From positions 434,001-498,000 of the forward strand of contig NZ_QXIO01000001.1 in assembly GCF_003545765.1 (NCBI RefSeq): a stretch of 64,000 nt of DNA, written 5' to 3'. Position 1 is the stretch's first letter; the number at the start of each line of letters is the position of its first letter. This DNA is from Colwellia sp. RSH04. Lineage in GTDB: Bacteria > Pseudomonadota > Gammaproteobacteria > Enterobacterales > Alteromonadaceae. This document shows, in pieces, positions 1-10,346 of the stretch. The position numbers were made by a program, and so were the translations under genes. The notes beneath the pieces were generated by a model, which worked only from the letters and a program-made list of their open reading frames with translations, ran no database searches and had not been told where the DNA came from.

Positions 1-185
1 TTAACATCGCAACATCTCTCTAAAAAGGTGTGGTTAGGGAGTGAATATTGCGGCAGAATTTTAACCGTTTTATTGGATTAGGTAAACATAAAATTGCATA
101 AAGGCACGTTAATTTCATAAAAAATTTGAATAAGCTGGTCATTCAAGAAATAATACCGTCATAAATCCCTTGCATTACACAACTT

Positions 186-1547
186 ATGAGCCAACAGCAC
201 ATCTTACAAGTAAGTGAATTAACAAAAAAAGTTCGCTTTATTCTTGAAAGTGAATTAAATACCGTTTGGTTAACAGGTGAAATATCTAATTTTATTTCGG
301 CTGGTTCGGGTCATTGGTATTTGTCACTTAAAGATAGCAACTCTCAAGTTAAATGTGCGATGTTTAAAGGGAATAATCGTCGCGTAAGGATCTCCCCCAG
401 TAATGGTCAGCAAGTATTGGTCAAAGCGAGAGTTTCTTTGTATGAGCCTCGGGGTGACTTTCAGTTAATCATTGAGCAAATGGAAGATGCGGGAGAAGGT
501 CTACTTAGGCAACGTTTTGAGCAGCTAAAGCAAAAGCTCAATGCCCTTGGCATGTTTAGTAGCGCTCATAAAAAAGACATTCCAGCTCACATTCGTCGTG
601 TTGGTGTAGTAACTTCCCCAACAGGTGCCGCCGTAAAAGATATCCTCAGTGTTTTACAAAGAAGAAATCCGAGTATTGAAGTTATTATTTATCCCGCGCT
701 CGTTCAGGGCAATCTTGCCCAAAACGATATTTGTTATGCTATTAATACAGCAAATGCGCGTAATGAATGCCAGGTAATGATTGTAGGTAGAGGTGGCGGC
801 TCTTTAGAAGATTTATGGCCATTTAATGAAGAAAGTGTTGTACAAGCAATTTATAACAGTAATATCCCTATAATAAGTGCGGTAGGCCACGAGATAGATA
901 CTACATTAAGTGATTATGCTGCCGATATGCGTGCTGCTACCCCATCAGCTGCCGCTGAGTTAGTGTCAGCCGATACCAGTGAATTAAGTAACAAAGTAGT
1001 GCTATTAAAACAGCGTTTAGTAAAACAAATGTCTGTAAAGCTCGTTAATCAAAAACAAGATATTCAACATATTGATCATCGATTAACGCAGGTTCAGCCA
1101 GAACACAAATTACAATTACAACAACAACGTTTCGATGAATTAAGCATGAGGTTGCACAATGGAATGTCGCGCAAGCTATCACATAGTACAATGCAACCTG
1201 AGCATCTACAACAAAGGCTCTTGCAAGCATCACCGCTAAAAAGCATTCTCCAAGACACTCAGCGTTTACAAGACAAACAACAACGGTTGCAGACAGCATC
1301 CATCAACTTATTACAGCATAAGCAGGATGCTTTTGTACATGTTATAGAGCAATTACAACTCGTGAGTCCTTTAGCGACCATTGCGAGAGGCTATAGCATT
1401 ACCAGAAATAACGATAACAATGTTATTCGCTCTGTAGAACAAGTAAAACAAGGTGAAGAGTTAATAATACAAGTGGAAGACGGCAGTATTAACGCAATTG
1501 TATCATCAAATAAATCGCGTAAAATACACGAACAAAAAAAGGCATAA
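186..1547 (+). CDS. xseA: Exodeoxyribonuclease VII large subunit
   Basis: Large, catalytic subunit of exonuclease VII, which with XseB degrades single-stranded DNA to oligonucleotides in the cytoplasm. The 453-aa length is typical of the family. An N-terminal OB-fold (about residues 5-105, with VWLTGEISNF and GHWYLSLKD) is followed by the conserved catalytic region (about 125-440), including GVVTSPTGAAVKDIL, GRGGGSLEDLWPFN and SAVGHEIDTTLSDYAADMRA. A coiled-coil-prone Gln-rich stretch lies around 265-385, as expected. The ATG has no strong Shine-Dalgarno but the protein starts exactly where family members do. It is convergent with the PEP-CTERM gene; in related genomes guaB lies divergently upstream, just outside this window. 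Confidence 0.97.
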   Translation: MSQQHILQVSELTKKVRFILESELNTVWLTGEISNFISAGSGHWYLSLKDSNSQVKCAMFKGNNRRVRISPSNGQQVLVKARVSLYEPRGDFQLIIEQMEDAGEGLLRQRFEQLKQKLNALGMFSSAHKKDIPAHIRRVGVVTSPTGAAVKDILSVLQRRNPSIEVIIYPALVQGNLAQNDICYAINTANARNECQVMIVGRGGGSLEDLWPFNEESVVQAIYNSNIPIISAVGHEIDTTLSDYAADMRAATPSAAAELVSADTSELSNKVVLLKQRLVKQMSVKLVNQKQDIQHIDHRLTQVQPEHKLQLQQQRFDELSMRLHNGMSRKLSHSTMQPEHLQQRLLQASPLKSILQDTQRLQDKQQRLQTASINLLQHKQDAFVHVIEQLQLVSPLATIARGYSITRNNDNNVIRSVEQVKQGEELIIQVEDGSINAIVSSNKSRKIHEQKKA

Positions 1548-1611
1548 GTATCAATTTACACCTTTTCACATGCTTTCACTAAGCGCTAACTAAACGTTAG
1601 CTAAACACGAA

Positions 1612-2268
1612 TTAAGCGTTACGCTTTCTGCGCATAGCAAGACCAAACAAGCCTAAACCAAACACAGCTAAAGTAGTTGGCTCTGGTACTAACGTTGCAG
1701 GGCTATTGATATTATCAAAGTGAACAAACTGACGAGAAGCATCAGCAATTGAAAACTCTAAAGAAGCTTCGCCACCATTTTCAAAGAAAAACAACTCAAT
1801 ATTATGTACACCAGCAGTTAATGTTTTAAAGCCTTCGAAACGTTTTTCTGGGTGTAGCGTATTGTCGTTAATAATTAACTCACCGTCTACAAACAGAAAC
1901 AAACCATCGTCATTAAAGGTTCTAAAATAAAAATCACCTGCATCGGTAGCAATATTACCAGAGATACGTGCAAAGAATGTTTGGTTTAAACCATGGTTCT
2001 TACCTGCTGCACCGGCAGCTTTCGCAGATGGCCACGGGTTACTACCGGCAATATCACCAGCAAAACCATTTGGATCATCGGTAAAATCAATATGGCTCCA
2101 ATAAGCACTGGTATCAGCTTCATTGTTATTCGCATAATCAATTAACGCATTTACATTGGTAGACCAAAAGTTATCGTATTGCTCAACAAGTAGTAAGCTG
2201 GCATTAGCAGCACTAGATACCGCAAAAAGAGCAGCAACCGCTGCAAGTTTTAAACTAGAAAAAGTCAT
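1612..2268 (-). CDS. Secreted PEP-CTERM protein with PA14-like domain
   Basis: A 218-aa exported protein. A Sec signal peptide (residues 1 to about 23, ending SSAANA) precedes a beta-rich region (about 95-175) with the PA14/GLEYA-like pattern: FYFRTFNDDGLFLFVDGELI followed by a turn and AGVHNIELFFFENGG. The C-terminus is a canonical PEP-CTERM sorting signal: VPEPTT, a hydrophobic helix (LAVFGLGLFGLA) and a basic tail (MRRKRNA). Known family behaviour is processing by an exosortase/EpsH system linked to exopolysaccharide export, so an exosortase should be encoded elsewhere. PA14-like folds often bind carbohydrate, but the ligand here is unknown. It is monocistronic, with its own upstream gap of about 185 bp. 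Confidence 0.85.
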   Translation of the reverse strand: MTFSSLKLAAVAALFAVSSAANASLLLVEQYDNFWSTNVNALIDYANNNEADTSAYWSHIDFTDDPNGFAGDIAGSNPWPSAKAAGAAGKNHGLNQTFFARISGNIATDAGDFYFRTFNDDGLFLFVDGELIINDNTLHPEKRFEGFKTLTAGVHNIELFFFENGGEASLEFSIADASRQFVHFDNINSPATLVPEPTTLAVFGLGLFGLAMRRKRNA

Positions 2269-2453
2269 TTTAAATTCTCATTTATTAAATACTTACCTTT
2301 GCTTGATAGCAAAGTGACCTCTTGAATATGCAATTTACAAACCAACAATATTATAAGCTTTATTATCAATAACTTATTTACATACCATTTACGACCAAAG
2401 CTGGATTGTAAAATTAGCTGACATCATTTGGTGATAAATCAACCAGTTAGTTT

Positions 2454-3140
2454 TTATTCCGCGCTTTCAGTTAATGCATAATTTAATAAATCAACCACTT
2501 GCTCTTTGCAGTTACTATTAAACTTGACTCCAAATGAAACACCGGACGATAATTGTTTTAAATTACAGATACGACCAATGAGTTTGATGTTTCCTGTACC
2601 TTCAACACCCTCAACGACAATTTCAACATCTTTATCTTCTGCTAAAACTAACTTTTCACCATTTGCTACATCTAAATGACATCCAGAAATAGAGAGATCG
2701 GTGATCGTCGTATTCCAATACAAATCATCTATTTTGACTTTACCGATAATATTGGTATCTATTCGGATAGCTGAACGCAATTGATGTAACGAAACAGTGT
2801 GGGGGAAGTCTAACACCATAATGCGTGAAGGCAGCTGAAGTGTTTGCTTTACAACACTAACAAAAGCGACAATAGCCCCTTCATGACCTTCTATTAAGCC
2901 ACGAACAGTTACCGCAGTACCTTGTTTGATGTATTGCGAGAAATTGCCGAGTTTACTGCTATCAGGAAATTGAACGAGAACATATTGCTTTGGCAGATAG
3001 CCAATGAAGGTGGTACGAAATTTATTTTTTTGTCCTGCGGGGGTGGCGATATCTATTGTTATGTTTGAACCAGCATTTAATAAAGCCAAATTTCGACTTA
3101 AGCGAGTAGCCGTTTCTATTTTAGATGCTTTTTCAGCCAT
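2454..3140 (-). CDS. PilZ-domain protein, YcgR-like (c-di-GMP effector)
   Basis: Predicted cyclic-di-GMP-binding protein of about 228 aa. An N-terminal YcgR-like beta domain (residues about 20-110) is followed by a PilZ domain (about 115-220). The PilZ domain carries the two ligand motifs: an RxxxR-type RSAIR and a D/NxSxxG-type DLSISG. Proteins of this architecture act as flagellar brakes or adhesion regulators, but the partner cannot be told from sequence. An in-frame upstream start at 3224 would add 28 residues; I prefer the ATG at 3140 (MAEKASK) because the extension is poorly family-like. It lies 50 bases downstream of the end of der but is probably a separate unit. Confidence 0.85.
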   Translation of the reverse strand: MAEKASKIETATRLSRNLALLNAGSNITIDIATPAGQKNKFRTTFIGYLPKQYVLVQFPDSSKLGNFSQYIKQGTAVTVRGLIEGHEGAIVAFVSVVKQTLQLPSRIMVLDFPHTVSLHQLRSAIRIDTNIIGKVKIDDLYWNTTITDLSISGCHLDVANGEKLVLAEDKDVEIVVEGVEGTGNIKLIGRICNLKQLSSGVSFGVKFNSNCKEQVVDLLNYALTESAE

Positions 3141-3275
3141 AACTACCCGTAAGTAAGAGATAAACAATAACATATTGCTTATCTTTGAATCAGTTAATTC
3201 CTTTATTGACCATAGCCAAATCAAAGAAAAATTGCAACAAATGCTCTTCTCTTTGATTTAGCTCTGCGAATACTT

Positions 3276-4736
3276 TTACTCTTCTTTTTTGTAACCTTGA
3301 GTCGCTCTGGCAATTTTCTTTTGCTGGGTGTAATTCAATTTTTTCTTACCTGCAAAAGGATTAGACGTTTCCTTAAACTCAATGCGTATTGGTGTTCCCA
3401 TAATCTTTAATGATTTACGATAATAATTCATTAAGTATCTTTTATAAGAATGAGGAAGTTTTTTCGCTGAATTACCATGAACAACAATAATTGGCGGGTT
3501 GTACCCTCCTGCATGCGCATATTTTAATTTAATGCGACGCCCTTGGTGCATTGGTGGTTGATGATCAAAAACCGCCATATCTAGTATTTTTGTAACCATC
3601 GCTGTTGAGATACGTTTTGTCGCAGAAACAAATGCCTCTTCAACAGATTCATATAAATGACCAACCCCTGTACCATGAAGTGCAGAAATAAAGTGAATAC
3701 GAGCAAAATCAATAAAGCCTAAACGACGATCTAACTCACTTTTAACACGATCTTTATCATGTTCTGCCATACCATCCCATTTATTTACCGCTAATACTAG
3801 AGAGCGACCAGCTTCAAGAATAAAGCCTAATAAACTTAAATCTTGATCGCTAATACCATCTCTGGCATCTATTACTAATAAACAAACATTAGCGTCTTCA
3901 ATCGCTCTTAATGTTTTAATCACTGAGAATTTTTCAACGACATCAGTGACATTTTTACGGCGTCGAATACCAGCAGTATCAATTAAGGTATAAGAACGAC
4001 CGTCATGCTCCATAGGTATATAAACACTATCGCGCGTTGTCCCTGGCATATCGTAAACAACAACACGTTCTTCACCTAAGATACGGTTTGTTAAGGTTGA
4101 TTTACCTACATTAGGCTTACCAATAATGGCAAGTTTTATCGTGTCATTTTCATCAGGTGCTTCGGCTAACTTTTCTTCTAGCGACAATTCATCTTCATCA
4201 TAAGAGAATTCATCGTCTTCAGTTTTTGGATTCGCTAATGCTTCAATATGAGGAGTTAGTGCTAAGGTAAGTAACTGTGTAACACCACGGCCGTGTGCTG
4301 CTGCTATTTGATGTACTTGTTCACCTAAACCGAGTGAATAAAATTCTGCAACCGCTGAATCGCCATCGATGCCATCTATTTTATTCGCTACTAAAAAGAC
4401 TTTCTTATCCTGTTTACGTAAGTATTCTGCAATGGAATGATCTGCGGCAGTAAGACCGTCACGCGCATCAACTAAAAACAACACCGCGTCTGCTTCGTCA
4501 ACGGCCAAGAGTGATTGCTCTGCCATGACCAGATCGATCCCTTCTTCGTCACCATTGATACCACCAGTATCAATAACAATAAACGGGTGCTCTTCTACTT
4601 CCGCTTGACCATATTGTCGATCACGAGTTAAGCCTGGGTAATCGGCTACTAACGCATCTCGGCTACGTGTGAGCCGATTGAACAGTGTTGATTTACCCAC
4701 ATTTGGACGCCCTACAAGGGCTACTACAGGAAGCAT
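3276..4736 (-). CDS. der: Ribosome biogenesis GTPase Der (EngA)
   Basis: Essential tandem-GTPase that acts in 50S subunit maturation. The 486-aa protein has two G domains: the first P-loop GRPNVGKS at residues 9-16 with DTGG and NKID (118-121), the second GKPNVGKS at 206-213 with DTAG and NKWD. An acidic linker (about 172-200) joins them, and a C-terminal KH-like domain (about 380-470) ends in a basic Lys-rich tail. This is the full family architecture. It is the last gene of the conserved ndk-to-der block, 100 bases downstream of bamB, with a strong hairpin in that gap. Confidence 0.98.
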   Translation of the reverse strand: MLPVVALVGRPNVGKSTLFNRLTRSRDALVADYPGLTRDRQYGQAEVEEHPFIVIDTGGINGDEEGIDLVMAEQSLLAVDEADAVLFLVDARDGLTAADHSIAEYLRKQDKKVFLVANKIDGIDGDSAVAEFYSLGLGEQVHQIAAAHGRGVTQLLTLALTPHIEALANPKTEDDEFSYDEDELSLEEKLAEAPDENDTIKLAIIGKPNVGKSTLTNRILGEERVVVYDMPGTTRDSVYIPMEHDGRSYTLIDTAGIRRRKNVTDVVEKFSVIKTLRAIEDANVCLLVIDARDGISDQDLSLLGFILEAGRSLVLAVNKWDGMAEHDKDRVKSELDRRLGFIDFARIHFISALHGTGVGHLYESVEEAFVSATKRISTAMVTKILDMAVFDHQPPMHQGRRIKLKYAHAGGYNPPIIVVHGNSAKKLPHSYKRYLMNYYRKSLKIMGTPIRIEFKETSNPFAGKKKLNYTQQKKIARATQGYKKEE

Positions 4737-4771
4737 GAAAACCTCAAATTTATCGAATTCAGAAATAAGTA

Positions 4772-4802
4772 ACGGCTCCTAAACGTTTTGTCTAGGAGCC
4801 GT
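4772..4802 (-). terminator. Hairpin between bamB and der
   Basis: A perfect 10-bp stem (arms 4772-4781 and 4793-4802, ACGGCTCCTA with its complement) encloses an 11-base loop in the bamB-der gap. No U-tract follows on the minus strand, so it may be a weak terminator, an RNA-processing site or an mRNA stabiliser that lowers der expression relative to the upstream genes. A smaller GGC/GCC hairpin followed by TTTTT overlaps the bamB stop codon at about 4820-4840. Confidence 0.5.
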
Positions 4803-4835
4803 ACATTTAATTTTAGCTTAAAAAGGCTTTTTCGC

Positions 4836-6080
4836 CTATTGTTCTACTGTCATTATCTTTGGTGTTTCAATCACTTCTAAATCACCATCACGTGACTGAG
4901 TATAAATGATATTATCAACAACGGTGGGTGTTGAATGTACACCACTTCCATCCACATTATGACGAGCGACTATTTCGCCAGTTTCTTGGTTTAACCAATG
5001 AAGATAACCTTCAAAATCACCAACAACAATATAATCATCTACCACAGCTGGGCCTGTTACACCGCGATTAGTTAAGCTTAAGTTGCTCCAGCGCTCAATA
5101 CCATTATTACGATTAATAGCATAAACATGACCGCGCGTATTCGTGATAAAAATATCATTACGATATACCGCGATTTGTCTAAATGAAGAGAACTGGCGTT
5201 TCCATAATACGCGACCTGATGCTAAATCAATCGCAGCCAAGTTACCTCTTGAAGAGATTGAATAAATTTTATCGCCAAAAACTACCGGTGCAGAGTCAAC
5301 ATCAATCACACGTTCTAATTCAGTAGAGCCTGTAGGCTCACCTATTAATGTTGACCAACCTTGTTGCCCCTTTTCAAGAATAAATACTGAAACTTCGCCT
5401 TTACCCGTTCCAAGTAAGACACCACCTGATGCAATAACAGGGGCACTTATACCGCGTAAAGTTAACGCTGGTACATCTTGCTGAACTTTCCAAAGCTCGT
5501 CGCCCGTATTTGCATCAAAAGCTTTTAAAATGCCAGAAGCAGAGTTTACGACTAAAATGCCACTATCAATGGCAGGGGCAGTAATAATTTCACCTTTGAT
5601 ATTAGCTTGCCAAACTAGCTCACCCGTATCAGCAACAAGTGCAAATATTTTACCGTTTTCGGTACCAAGGAAAATCTTATCCATGCCAGCAACTGGACCA
5701 CCAGCAACAAGCGCAGAAGTGCGACCATCCCAAAAGCTTCGCTCATTATTGATATCACTTAAATCAACTTGCCAAACTTCTTTACCTGTAGCTTTATCTA
5801 AAGCAACAACATCGCCCATGCGGCTCGCACTAAAAACTTTACCGTAGGCTACAATGGGTTTTATTCGCGAAAAGTAGCCTTCAACTCCATCACCAATACT
5901 GGCATCCCAGATAACTTCAGGCTGAAATGCTTGATTAATTTCAGTAAGTTCGGCAATTTTGGTACTTGGGTCTTCATCATCTGTTGATGAACAGGCCATT
6001 AACGCAGTGGACATAAAAATCATTGCTGAAATTTTACCAATACTTAAGCCGTTAAAAATACTTTTATTAAAAAAGCGCAT
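4836..6080 (-). CDS. bamB: Outer membrane assembly lipoprotein BamB
   Basis: Beta-propeller lipoprotein of the BAM complex that inserts beta-barrel proteins into the outer membrane. The 414-aa precursor has a lipoprotein signal peptide ending in the lipobox STALMAC, with the lipidated Cys near residue 30. It is followed by repeated PQQ-like blades with the motifs VYALN/AIDLASGRVLW, LVADTGELVWQ and NQETGEIVARH. The length is close to the E. coli protein plus a short acidic N-terminal insert. It lies 11 bases downstream of the YfgM-like gene in the conserved block. Confidence 0.96.
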   Translation of the reverse strand: MRFFNKSIFNGLSIGKISAMIFMSTALMACSSTDDEDPSTKIAELTEINQAFQPEVIWDASIGDGVEGYFSRIKPIVAYGKVFSASRMGDVVALDKATGKEVWQVDLSDINNERSFWDGRTSALVAGGPVAGMDKIFLGTENGKIFALVADTGELVWQANIKGEIITAPAIDSGILVVNSASGILKAFDANTGDELWKVQQDVPALTLRGISAPVIASGGVLLGTGKGEVSVFILEKGQQGWSTLIGEPTGSTELERVIDVDSAPVVFGDKIYSISSRGNLAAIDLASGRVLWKRQFSSFRQIAVYRNDIFITNTRGHVYAINRNNGIERWSNLSLTNRGVTGPAVVDDYIVVGDFEGYLHWLNQETGEIVARHNVDGSGVHSTPTVVDNIIYTQSRDGDLEVIETPKIMTVEQ

Positions 6081-6091
6081 AGATACCCTTA

Positions 6092-6757
6092 TTATTCGCC
6101 TGACTTACTTGCTTCGGCCACTACTGGTAAATTAACGGCTTGCGCTAAATCATCAAGTTTCATTTGTAGTGATGGACTCGTTGAAAGTCCATCTGCTGCA
6201 ATTGCCGCTTGATAAGCTGTGCGGGCTAAATCTTTTTTACCTTGTTGAAGGTATGTGTCACCTTTTACTTCTTCTTTTGCAGCAGTAAAAGACTCAGGTA
6301 ATGGTTTTGCTAACGTAGCTAACGCTGCAGCGTAATCTTCAAGTTGAACTTGTACACGCGCTAAACGAATCGTCGCAATGGCTTTAATACCTTCATTAGG
6401 AGCTTTTTCAATAGCAATGGTGAGTTGTTTTTGCGCTTGTTGCCAATCTTGATGTGTTGCTGCTTCTTTTGCTAGGGCAAGTGCCGTTAAAGACACATAA
6501 CTTGTATCGCCATTTTCACTAATGAATTTCTCAGCATTAGCAGTAAACTCTTGTGCATTTTTAGTGCTATTTTCCATCAAGGTTTGATAGCTATCTGAAA
6601 GTGCTAATTCACTTTCTAATACATTTTCTTGATATAAATTAAAGCCGATAAAACCAGCAAAGCCCAAAACGATACCTGCAATAACTGTATTACCGTTTTC
6701 TTTCCAAAAGCCTTTGATCGCTTCTACTTGTTGTTCTTCTGTTTGATAAACTTCCAC
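6092..6757 (-). CDS. yfgM: YfgM family ancillary SecYEG-translocon protein
   Basis: Inner-membrane protein of 221 aa with a cytoplasmic N-terminus (EVYQTEEQQVEAIKGFWKEN, a family hallmark), one TM helix (about residues 22-40) and a periplasmic TPR-like helical domain. In E. coli YfgM associates with the Sec translocon and PpiD and is thought to pass periplasmic clients to chaperones. Position between hisS and bamB is conserved. The gaps to hisS (9 bases) and bamB (11 bases) point to one operon. Confidence 0.92.
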   Translation of the reverse strand: MEVYQTEEQQVEAIKGFWKENGNTVIAGIVLGFAGFIGFNLYQENVLESELALSDSYQTLMENSTKNAQEFTANAEKFISENGDTSYVSLTALALAKEAATHQDWQQAQKQLTIAIEKAPNEGIKAIATIRLARVQVQLEDYAAALATLAKPLPESFTAAKEEVKGDTYLQQGKKDLARTAYQAAIAADGLSTSPSLQMKLDDLAQAVNLPVVAEASKSGE

Positions 6758-6766
6758 TTAATACCC

Positions 6767-8047
6767 TTAAATTAACGCTGCTAACAAACTTGGAATTTGA
6801 TCAAATGCCAAGTTTTGCTGTTCTTGTTGACCACGCAAGTATTTAACCATCACTTGTTGGTCTGCTATTTCATTCTCACCTAAAATCAAAGCTACTTGAG
6901 CACCTGATTTATCAGCTCGTTTTAATTGTTTCTTCATATTGCCACCACCACAGTGACACTGTATTCGACTCTCTGGCACTAAATCGCGCCATTGCTCTGC
7001 TAGTGCATTGGCTTTTATTTCTGCTGCTTCACCTAAAATAACAATATATGCATCAACCTGAGGACGCACATTATTCACTTTTTCAAGACTAGTCAACATT
7101 AACACTAAACGTTCAATACCGAGGGCAAAACCAAATGCAGGTGTTGCTTTACCACCTAGTTGCTCAACTAAGCCGTCGTAACGACCACCAGCACAAATAG
7201 TACCTTGAGCCCCAAGGCTTGAAGTAACCCATTCAAAAACTGTTCTGTTGTAATAGTCTAAGCCACGAACTAGACGCTCATTTAGAACATACTTTACGCC
7301 AGCGGCATCTAGGCGCTTACATAAGCTTTCAAAATGTGCTTGTGTTTCTTCACCGAAATAGTCAGACAGTTTTGGTGCACCAACAAGGGCTTCTTGCACT
7401 TGCGGGTTTTTACTGTCTAATACACGTAACGGATTAGTATGCATACGACGCTTTGAATCTTCATCTAATAGCGACTCTTTGGTGGTTAAAAAAGCGACTA
7501 AAGCATCACGATAGTTTGCTCGCTCTTCATTTGAACCTAAAGAATTCAACTCTAGTGTGACAAATTCATTGATGCCAAGTTCCCGCCATAATCGTGCAGT
7601 AAGTAAAATAATTTCGGCATCAATATCAGGAGTCGCAATACCAAAGGCTTCTAAGCCAAATTGGTGAAATTGACGATAGCGACCTTTTTGTGGTCTTTCA
7701 TGACGAAACATTGGCCCCATATACCAAAGACGTTGTTCTTGGTTGTATAATAAACCATGCTGATTACCTGCACGCACGCAACTTGCGGTGCCTTCAGGAC
7801 GCAATGTTAAACTGTCGCCGTTTCTATCATCAAAGGTGTACATTTCTTTTTCAACAATGTCGGTTACTTCACCAATAGATCGCTTAAAAAGTGATGTCGA
7901 CTCAACGATTGGCATACGAATTTCAGCAAAACCGTAATTACTGGCGACTCTACGTAAAACAGATTCAACCATTTGCCAAATATTTGTTTCACTAGGTAAG
8001 CAATCATTCATACCTCTAATTGCTTGTAATGCTTTACTTTTAGACAC
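6767..8047 (-). CDS. hisS: Histidyl-tRNA synthetase
   Basis: Class II aminoacyl-tRNA synthetase that charges tRNA-His. The 426-aa protein has motif 1 near residues 45-60, motif 2 ([14 protein letters not shown] and [20 protein letters not shown]), the histidine-specific motif [15 protein letters not shown] and AGGRYDGL, motif 3 ([10 protein letters not shown]), and a C-terminal anticodon-binding domain (about 330-426). The length is standard. It is followed in the same direction by yfgM and preceded by ispG with a gap of about 130 bases. Confidence 0.98.
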   Translation of the reverse strand: MSKSKALQAIRGMNDCLPSETNIWQMVESVLRRVASNYGFAEIRMPIVESTSLFKRSIGEVTDIVEKEMYTFDDRNGDSLTLRPEGTASCVRAGNQHGLLYNQEQRLWYMGPMFRHERPQKGRYRQFHQFGLEAFGIATPDIDAEIILLTARLWRELGINEFVTLELNSLGSNEERANYRDALVAFLTTKESLLDEDSKRRMHTNPLRVLDSKNPQVQEALVGAPKLSDYFGEETQAHFESLCKRLDAAGVKYVLNERLVRGLDYYNRTVFEWVTSSLGAQGTICAGGRYDGLVEQLGGKATPAFGFALGIERLVLMLTSLEKVNNVRPQVDAYIVILGEAAEIKANALAEQWRDLVPESRIQCHCGGGNMKKQLKRADKSGAQVALILGENEIADQQVMVKYLRGQQEQQNLAFDQIPSLLAALI

Positions 8048-8174
8048 TTACTTCTCTCTTGCTGTCTTGGTGCGATTTAACGATTCATCACACGCTTAAA
8101 CTATGTTGCTGTTTATTAATGTCGCGCATTATACGCAATAACTTATTAATACCCAAATCAGTTGGGCTAATGAC

Positions 8175-9296
8175 TTACTCATCAACTTGTTTAATGTTTA
8201 TTTTATTCTGCTCATCAAGCATTTGCGCTTTATTGCGAATGCGTTGCTCTAACTGGTCGACTAAATTATTATTATCAAAGCGCTCTTTTTGGCGAATGCC
8301 ATCAAGATAGAAGCCACTTTTTTTACTACTCCCCGTTAAACCTAAATCTGAAACCATCGCTTCACCAGGACCATTAACGATACAACCAATAATCGACACA
8401 TCCATTGGCGTCATAATATCTTCAATACGCTGCTCTAATGCATTGACGGTGGCAACCACATCAAATTCTTGACGAGAACAACTCGGGCATGAAATTAAAT
8501 TAATTCCCCGACTGCGTAGTTTTAAAGACTTTAAAATATCAAAACCGACTTTTACTTCCTCAATAGGATCAGCAGATAAAGACACACGTAACGTATCACC
8601 GATGCCTTGTGAAAGTAACATACCTAAACCAACTGACGATTTTACCGCACCACTTCGTAAACCACCTGCTTCAGTAATACCAAGGTGCAGTGGGTTATCA
8701 ATTTGTTTCGCCAGCAGTTTATAAGACTCAACCGCAAGAAAGACATCAGAGGCTTTAACGCTTACTTTAAACTCTTGAAAATCAAGCCTATCGAGAATAT
8801 CCACATGTCGCATGGCTGATTCAAGCAAAGCTTCAGGGGTCGGCTCGGTATATCGTTCTTGAATATCTTTTTCTAAAGAGCCACCGTTTACGCCAATACG
8901 AATCGGAATATTTTTATCTCTAGCACAATCAACAACTGCTCTAACACGATCTTCACGACCAATATTACCGGGGTTAATTCGCAAGCAATCAACACCGTAT
9001 TCTGCCACTTTTAATGCGATACGATAATCAAAGTGAATGTCAGCAACTAGTGGAGCATTCACTTGTTGTTTAATTTCTTTAAAGGCTTCTGCCGCATCCA
9101 TTGTGGGCACGCTAACACGAACAATATCTGCACCTACGGCTTCTAGTGCCTTAATTTGTGCCACAGTAGCCGCTACATCAGTCGTAGGAGTATTAGTCAT
9201 TGATTGCACTGAAATGGGTGCATTACCACCTACAGGGACATTACCCACCATAATTTGGCGAGATACTCTGCGAATAATTGGAGATTCTTTAAACAT
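8175..9296 (-). CDS. ispG: 4-hydroxy-3-methylbut-2-en-1-yl diphosphate synthase
   Basis: Iron-sulfur enzyme of the MEP isoprenoid pathway that converts MEcPP to HMBPP. The 373-aa protein has the N-terminal TIM-barrel region ([30 protein letters not shown]) and C-terminal 4Fe-4S ligands in [10 protein letters not shown] and [10 protein letters not shown]. It is full length for the short proteobacterial type. It sits in the conserved position between rodZ and hisS. Confidence 0.98.
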   Translation of the reverse strand: MFKESPIIRRVSRQIMVGNVPVGGNAPISVQSMTNTPTTDVAATVAQIKALEAVGADIVRVSVPTMDAAEAFKEIKQQVNAPLVADIHFDYRIALKVAEYGVDCLRINPGNIGREDRVRAVVDCARDKNIPIRIGVNGGSLEKDIQERYTEPTPEALLESAMRHVDILDRLDFQEFKVSVKASDVFLAVESYKLLAKQIDNPLHLGITEAGGLRSGAVKSSVGLGMLLSQGIGDTLRVSLSADPIEEVKVGFDILKSLKLRSRGINLISCPSCSRQEFDVVATVNALEQRIEDIMTPMDVSIIGCIVNGPGEAMVSDLGLTGSSKKSGFYLDGIRQKERFDNNNLVDQLEQRIRNKAQMLDEQNKINIKQVDE

Positions 9297-9365
9297 AGTT
9301 TTTTACTTTTAAAATTTAATCACGTTGTTCGTGCCATTTAAGAAAGCACAAATAGACCGTTTACG

Positions 9366-10346
9366 TTAAGGAGATAAAGGTAAGGTAAACTTTGCAATAT
9401 TACCTACATTAAACGTCGACATATCAATAACTTCACCATTAAACTCAATAGCGGCCAATTCAGGCTTACCTAAAGTTACTTTTAACGGTGCTTGCCCTGA
9501 AACTGTCATCACATAACCTGCTTTTTTAACCCCCCAAGCAACCCTTTCGCCTGTCGCATCGTAAATATTTACCCAACAGTCGCCCGCAAAGGTAAAGATT
9601 GCAGTGCTTTCAGTGATAATATCGAGGGTATTAGTTTCGGTCATTGTATTCTTTGAAGCAATATTAGCGTCTTTATCAGACGTTTGAATAGTTTGCCCTT
9701 CTAGACTAACTACCTGCTCATCATTTGGTTCGAGAATGCTTTGTTCTGCTAAGACATCTTCAGCTATTGTTGCATCGCTTTCTGCTGGCTTAACCGTTGT
9801 CCCTCGTGGAGAGACTTCAGGGGGAACAACGACTGATGTAGAGTCAACATTTTCTTCAGAGACTTTCGTAATTTCACTGGGCGCTGCTGCTTCAGGTAAT
9901 ACCTTGGCCTTATCACGGCTCTCTTGCACCCACCACATGACGGTTAAACCAATAAGTACAGCTACAATAAAATAGCTGATCCACATTAACCGACTATGCT
10001 CAGCCTGCTTTGCAGTTGCTTTAGAAAAACTTTGCATTTCACTGCGCTGAATATGCGCTGCTCCCAATGCATCGTAGCTTGCTAAAACATCTTCTTTATC
10101 TACCCCAACAATTTTGGCGTAACTTGCTAAATAGCCTCGGTTATAGGTAGCCGGTAATGATTTATCTAAATTATCTGCTTCAATATCTTGCACTAAAGAG
10201 ATTTTAAAATTCAACCGTAAAGCGATATCTTCTTGGCTCTTTTTCAGTTTAACTCGCGCATCGCGGAGCATGGCACCTGGGCCAATCATTTCCATATCTT
10301 CACTAAGTTCTGCTACTTCTAGCTCAGATTGTTTTTTCTTATTCAT
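9366..10346 (-). CDS. rodZ: Cell-shape protein RodZ
   Basis: Bitopic membrane protein that links MreB to the elongasome. The 326-aa protein has an N-terminal Xre-type HTH (about residues 22-90, with GAMLRDARVKLKKSQEDIA), one TM helix (about 120-138, ISYFIVAVLIGLTVMWWV), an acidic Ser/Thr-rich periplasmic linker and a C-terminal DUF4115 beta domain (about 245-326, with FAGDCWVNIYDATGERVAWG). The start overlaps the end of the pilW gene by 8 bases, indicating translational coupling. Gene order pilW-rodZ-ispG is the usual one for Alteromonadales. Confidence 0.94.
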   Translation of the reverse strand: MNKKKQSELEVAELSEDMEMIGPGAMLRDARVKLKKSQEDIALRLNFKISLVQDIEADNLDKSLPATYNRGYLASYAKIVGVDKEDVLASYDALGAAHIQRSEMQSFSKATAKQAEHSRLMWISYFIVAVLIGLTVMWWVQESRDKAKVLPEAAAPSEITKVSEENVDSTSVVVPPEVSPRGTTVKPAESDATIAEDVLAEQSILEPNDEQVVSLEGQTIQTSDKDANIASKNTMTETNTLDIITESTAIFTFAGDCWVNIYDATGERVAWGVKKAGYVMTVSGQAPLKVTLGKPELAAIEFNGEVIDMSTFNVGNIAKFTLPLSP

